Assembly: GCF_016906305.1 (NCBI RefSeq)
Contig: NZ_JADDOL010000004.1
Coordinates: forward strand, 230,139-294,138
Reading direction: 5' to 3'
Source of the DNA: Alloalcanivorax marinus
Lineage (GTDB): Bacteria > Pseudomonadota > Gammaproteobacteria > Pseudomonadales > Alcanivoracaceae
Length of the DNA: 64,000 nucleotides
A program made the position numbers and the translations under genes. The notes below the pieces were generated by a model. It was given only the letters and a program-made list of their open reading frames with translations, did not search any database and was not told the origin of the DNA. The first letter of the stretch is position 1, and each line of letters starts with the position of its first letter. Positions 60,804 through 64,000 of the stretch are shown piece by piece.

Positions 60804-61522
60804 ACACCAAAGCACTGACTCCGGCCCTGGCCGTGGCCGGGCTCGCTCTGTGGAGCGGCGCCCACGGCATGGCCATGCAAGAACCGGCTTTCAGCCGGGT
60901 GATCATCGACGAGCTGGAAGCCCGCGACGCGGACGAAGGCACCCTGGCGGTGTGGGAGGCCTCGGCCTGGTACGGCGGCGATATCGACAAGCTCTACCTC
61001 AGCACCGAAGGCGAGCGCCTGATGGACCAGGGCGGGCACACCGAATCGTTCGAAACCCGCCTGGCCTGGAGCCACGCCTTCGCGCCGTTCTGGGATTGGC
61101 AGTTGGGGGCCCGCCGTGACTGGCAACCGGACGACCCCAACCGGGACTGGGCCAGCGTCGGCGTCCAGGGCATCGCGCCTTACCGGTTCGAAACCGACGT
61201 CAACCTGTTCATTGGCGAGGAGGGCCTGACCCAACTGCGGCTGGAGACCGAGTACGAGCTGCTGTTCACCCAGAAGCTGATCCTGGTGCCGACTCTGGAA
61301 ATGAACCTGGCCGGCAAGGCCGACGACGCGCTGAACACCGGCGCCGGCCTGATGGATCTGGAGGCCGGCCTGCGGCTGCGCTACGAGATCCGCCGGGAGT
61401 TCGCGCCCTACATCGGCGTGAACTGGGAACGGCGTTTCGGTGACACCGCTTCGCGCACCCGCGACGCTGGCGGCGAGGTGGAGGAGACCACCCTGGTGGC
61501 CGGTGTGCGCATCTGGTTCTGA
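60800..61522 (+). CDS. copB: Copper resistance outer-membrane protein CopB
   Basis: A 240-residue outer-membrane beta-barrel with a signal peptide (LAVAGLALWSGAHGMA) and family signatures VWEASAWYGGDIDKLYL, RRDWQPDDPNRDWASVGVQG and NWERRFGDTASRTRDAG. The long Met/His-rich N-terminal region of some CopB proteins is missing, so this is the short form. It may export copper or sequester it at the outer membrane together with CopA. ATGA overlap with copA. Confidence 0.93.
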   Translation: MNTKALTPALAVAGLALWSGAHGMAMQEPAFSRVIIDELEARDADEGTLAVWEASAWYGGDIDKLYLSTEGERLMDQGGHTESFETRLAWSHAFAPFWDWQLGARRDWQPDDPNRDWASVGVQGIAPYRFETDVNLFIGEEGLTQLRLETEYELLFTQKLILVPTLEMNLAGKADDALNTGAGLMDLEAGLRLRYEIRREFAPYIGVNWERRFGDTASRTRDAGGEVEETTLVAGVRIWF

Positions 61523-61539
61523 CCGGCCGGGCGGCAGGC

Positions 61540-62178
61540 TCAGTTGGCGTAGCTGTCCGCTTCCAGGCCGCGCAGCTCCTGATTGGTCTGCACGCCCAGG
61601 TCCAGGTCGCTGAGACGACCGTCGGCGATGGAGTAGATCCAGCCGTGGATGGTCAGCGGCTGCTCGCGGCGCCAGGCTTCCTGGACCACGGTGGTGTTGG
61701 CCACGTTGATCACCTGACGGGTGACGTTCAGCTCGCACATGCGGTCCAGGCGGGCGTTGTCGTCGGGCAGTTCCGCCAGCGCCTTGCGGTTGCGCAGGTA
61801 GAGCTCGCGCACCTGGCGCAGCCAGTTGTCGATCAGGCCGTGGGGCTGGTCCTCCATGGCGGCGCGCACGCCGCCGCAACCGTAATGGCCGACCACCATG
61901 ATGTGTTCCACCTTGAGCACGTCCACGGCGAACTGCAGCACCGACAGCAGGTTCAGGTCGGTGTGGTTGACCAGGTTGGCCACGTTGCGGTGCACGAACA
62001 GTTCGCCGGGCATCAGCCCGACGATCTGGTTGGCCGGCACCCGGGAGTCGGCGCAACCGATCCACAGGAAACGCGGACTCTGCTGGTTTTCCAGGGTTTT
62101 GAAAAAGCCGGGGGAGTCGAGTTCGATCTGGCGACGCCAGTCGTCGTTTTTCTGGAACAGCTCAGGCAGGGTCTTCAA
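61540..62178 (-). CDS. can: Beta-carbonic anhydrase Can
   Basis: A 212-residue beta-class carbonic anhydrase interconverting CO2 and bicarbonate. Read from a TTG start, zinc ligands fall at Cys42, Asp44, His98 and Cys101, exactly the E. coli Can numbering (GCADSRVPA, VGHYGCGG). The TTG has GGAG 7 nt upstream; a longer in-frame ATG lacks this and would break the register. The C-terminus is shorter than E. coli Can (220). Convergent with copB. Confidence 0.93.
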   Translation of the reverse strand: MKTLPELFQKNDDWRRQIELDSPGFFKTLENQQSPRFLWIGCADSRVPANQIVGLMPGELFVHRNVANLVNHTDLNLLSVLQFAVDVLKVEHIMVVGHYGCGGVRAAMEDQPHGLIDNWLRQVRELYLRNRKALAELPDDNARLDRMCELNVTRQVINVANTTVVQEAWRREQPLTIHGWIYSIADGRLSDLDLGVQTNQELRGLEADSYAN

Positions 62179-62253
62179 AGTGGATCTCCGATTGCGACGG
62201 CTCAATGATGGCGCAATCAGCCTGAACCGCAATGTGAAAAGTCTTTCTAAAAG

Positions 62254-63240
62254 TTAGCCGCCGGTCATGTTCATGAAGCGCACCAGCTGCTCGCCCTCGG
62301 CCAGGTCGAACTCGTGGCGTTCCGGCTTGATCTCCATGCCCCGGTGCAGGGCATCGATAAGCGGCTGATCGTCGTCCGGGTGGGCGCGCAGAATGGCACG
62401 CAGGTCCAGGCTGTGCTCATGACCCAGACACAGCAGCAGGCGCCCCTCGGCGGTGACCCGCACCCGGTTGCAGGCATGGCAGAAGTTATTGGAATGGGGC
62501 GAGATAAAGCCCACCCGGCTGTCCGGGTAGCCGTCCGCCCGCCAGTAGCGGGACGGGCCGGCGGTGCCCGCCGCCAGCGGCACCAGCGTGAACCGTTCGG
62601 CCAGTTGCTCGCGCAGTTCCTCGGAGGACACGAACGCCTCCTGGCGGCTGTGCTCGCCGATCTGCCCCAGGGGCATCTCCTCGATAAAGGCGATGTCCAG
62701 GCCCCGTTGCAGCGCGAAGTCCACCAGATCGGTGACTTCGTCCTCGTTGCGCCCGCGCATGATCACGGTGTTCAGACGCACCCGCCGGAAACCCGCCCGG
62801 CGCGCCGCCTCGATGCCCTCCAGCACGTCCTCGAGACGGCCGGTGCGGGTGAGCTCGCGGAAGCGGTCCGGGCGCAGGGAGTCCAGGCTGATGTTGACGC
62901 GGGTGACGCCGGCCTCGCGCAGCTCGCCGGCAAAGCGGCCCAGGCGCGCGCCGTTGGTGGTCAGGTTCAGTTCTTCCAGGCCCGGCAGGGCGCCCAGCTC
63001 CCGCGCCAGCGCGGTGAAGTTCTTGCGCACCAGCGGCTCGCCGCCGGTGAGGCGGATGCGGCGCACGCCCTGGCTCACCAGCACGCGCCCCAGGCGGGCC
63101 ATCTCTTCCAGGGTCAGCACCCTGGCCCGGGGCACGAAGGTCATGTCCTCGGCCATGCAGTACACGCAGCGGAAGTCGCAGCGGTCGGTCACCGACAGCC
63201 GGACATAATCGATAATGCGTCCAAAACGATCTTCAAGCAT
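62254..63240 (-). CDS. moaA: GTP 3',8-cyclase MoaA
   Basis: A 328-residue radical-SAM enzyme starting molybdenum-cofactor synthesis from GTP, partnered by MoaC. The N-terminal 4Fe-4S motif is Cys21, Cys25 and Cys28 (CDFRCVYC). The C-terminal cluster uses Cys residues in FCHACNRVRVTAEGRLLLC. The C-terminal pair GG, required for activity, is present (MNMTGG). No other moa gene is adjacent. Family length 329. Confidence 0.95.
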   Translation of the reverse strand: MLEDRFGRIIDYVRLSVTDRCDFRCVYCMAEDMTFVPRARVLTLEEMARLGRVLVSQGVRRIRLTGGEPLVRKNFTALARELGALPGLEELNLTTNGARLGRFAGELREAGVTRVNISLDSLRPDRFRELTRTGRLEDVLEGIEAARRAGFRRVRLNTVIMRGRNEDEVTDLVDFALQRGLDIAFIEEMPLGQIGEHSRQEAFVSSEELREQLAERFTLVPLAAGTAGPSRYWRADGYPDSRVGFISPHSNNFCHACNRVRVTAEGRLLLCLGHEHSLDLRAILRAHPDDDQPLIDALHRGMEIKPERHEFDLAEGEQLVRFMNMTGG

Positions 63241-63410
63241 GGCGCCATCATGCCAGATTCCGGCGCCCGGTGGGTACGACTGTTGCGGTCATTTCGAGCC
63301 AGCGGCCCGGGGCCGGTTGGTCAGCGGCTTGGCCGGGCTGTTACCATGGTGGCCTGAGACGGCGTTGAGCGCCGGTCATTCACACCCGATTCAACCCCAA
63401 AGGGGCACGC

Positions 63411-63899
63411 ATGCAAATCGCAGACAACAAGGTAGTGGCCTTCCACTACACGCTGACCAACGAAGCCGGCCAGACCATCGATTCCTCCCGCCAGCGCGAG
63501 GAACCGCTGAGCTACCTGCACGGCCACGGCAACATCATTCCGGGCCTGGAAAAAGCCCTGGTCGGCAAAGAAGCCGGCGACAAGCTGGAAGTGAAGGTGG
63601 CGCCGGAAGAGGGTTACGGCGAGCGCAACGAAGGTCTGATCCAGCAAGTGCCCACCTCCGCCTTCGAAGGCGCCGGCGGTGAGCTGCAGCCGGGCATGCA
63701 ATTCCAGGCACAGACCGAAGCCGGCCCGCGCATTTTCACCATCACCGCGGTGGAAGGCGAGGAAGTGACCGTGGACGGCAACCACCCGCTGGCCGGCGAG
63801 ACCCTGAACTTCGACGTGGAAGTCACCGAAGTGCGTGAAGCCACCGACGAAGAGCAGGAACACGGCCACGTGCACGGCCCGGGCGGCCACGAGCACTGA
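63411..63899 (+). CDS. slyD: FKBP-type peptidyl-prolyl isomerase SlyD
   Basis: A 162-residue cytosolic chaperone/prolyl isomerase with an FKBP domain (HYTLTNEAGQTIDSSRQREE, NIIPGLEKALVG) interrupted by the insert-in-flap chaperone domain (DKLEVKVAPEEGYGERNEGL). The C-terminus is His-rich (EHGHVHGPGGHEH), a nickel-binding tail shorter than that of E. coli SlyD (196). It can deliver Ni to hydrogenase/urease systems or act as a folding helper. Confidence 0.93.
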   Translation: MQIADNKVVAFHYTLTNEAGQTIDSSRQREEPLSYLHGHGNIIPGLEKALVGKEAGDKLEVKVAPEEGYGERNEGLIQQVPTSAFEGAGGELQPGMQFQAQTEAGPRIFTITAVEGEEVTVDGNHPLAGETLNFDVEVTEVREATDEEQEHGHVHGPGGHEH

Positions 63900-63905
63900 G
63901 CCCCG

Positions 63906-63925
63906 CTCTCCGCCGACGCGGAGAG
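63906..63925 (+). terminator. Hairpin after slyD
   Basis: CTCTCCGC and GCGGAGAG form a perfect 8-bp stem with a CGAC loop, 7 nt after the slyD stop. No T tract follows, so it may need Rho or act as a 3'-end stabiliser. Confidence 0.5.
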
Positions 63926-63928
63926 TAA

Positions 63929-63950
63929 AGAAAAGGCCCCGAACGGGCAC
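63929..63950 (-). terminator. Possible terminator for a leftward gene beyond the window
   Basis: On the minus strand GCCC-GTTCG-GGGC is followed by CTTTTCTTT. The stem is short (4 bp), so the call is tentative. A gene transcribed leftward from beyond the right edge would be expected. Confidence 0.35.
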
Positions 63951-64000
63951 TGCTGTCCCACAGTTGAAGGGACATAAAGAAAAAGCCTGAACCACCCGGG

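Overview
The window is high-GC chromosomal DNA from a gammaproteobacterium. The gene content (creBCD, glcDEF, NhaD-type Na+/H+ antiporter, several czc/cop metal systems, cfa, macAB, hydroxamate-type TonB receptor) and REP-like palindromes suit a Pseudomonas-, Alcanivorax- or Oceanospirillales-like free-living, probably marine or metal-exposed bacterium. The genus cannot be fixed from this sequence alone. No tRNA, rRNA, CRISPR array, prophage or complete insertion sequence was seen. Most of the window is ordinary core and accessory metabolism, densely packed in operons with frequent 1-26 nt overlaps.

Left third (1-24.9 kb): an AT-richer left edge carries a small leftward gene for a 58-residue Gly/Cys protein built of a 17-residue repeat, plus an unidentified gene cut by the window edge. 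Then come ubiD, an SDR, trxC, a two-gene exported oxidase/PLP-enzyme operon, a YgiW-like OB-fold protein, creBCD (leftward), glcDEF, an amidase flanked by two REP-like inverted repeats, a quinone-oxidoreductase-like enzyme, a YdjM-like membrane protein and cfa. A cell-surface signalling unit follows: a single protein fusing a FecI-type sigma factor to a transmembrane FecR-type periplasmic domain, next to its TonB-dependent receptor with a signalling (STN) domain. An LpxR-like outer-membrane lipid A deacylase ends this part.

Middle (24.9-41.7 kb): cbiX, a histone-deacetylase-like hydrolase, a MacA-MacB-OMF efflux operon, then a leftward metal-efflux operon (His/Cys-rich periplasmic protein, czcC, czcB, czcA, a 44-residue membrane peptide, czcD, a second CDF protein). 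A MerR-type operator lies before czcD and a CadR/ZntR-like MerR regulator lies beyond a VapBC toxin-antitoxin pair. nhaD follows.

Right third (41.7-64 kb): a LigB-type dioxygenase, then a five-gene leftward operon for envelope/LPS modification (WaaP/InaA-like kinase, methyltransferase, GtrA, GtrB-like glycosyltransferase, ArnT-like glycosyltransferase). It is preceded by a perfect match to the PmrA box pattern, and a second, paralogous methyltransferase gene carries a near match. A second czcCBA-type operon, a receiver/histidine kinase/CxxC-protein module, an SDR, a small hydrolase, a copper unit (His/Cys-rich protein, copA, copB), a beta-carbonic anhydrase, moaA and slyD complete the window. 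Metal handling recurs throughout: two HME-RND pumps, two CDFs, CopAB, three His/Cys-rich small exported proteins, and possibly a metal-responsive LPS-remodelling operon between the two czc loci.
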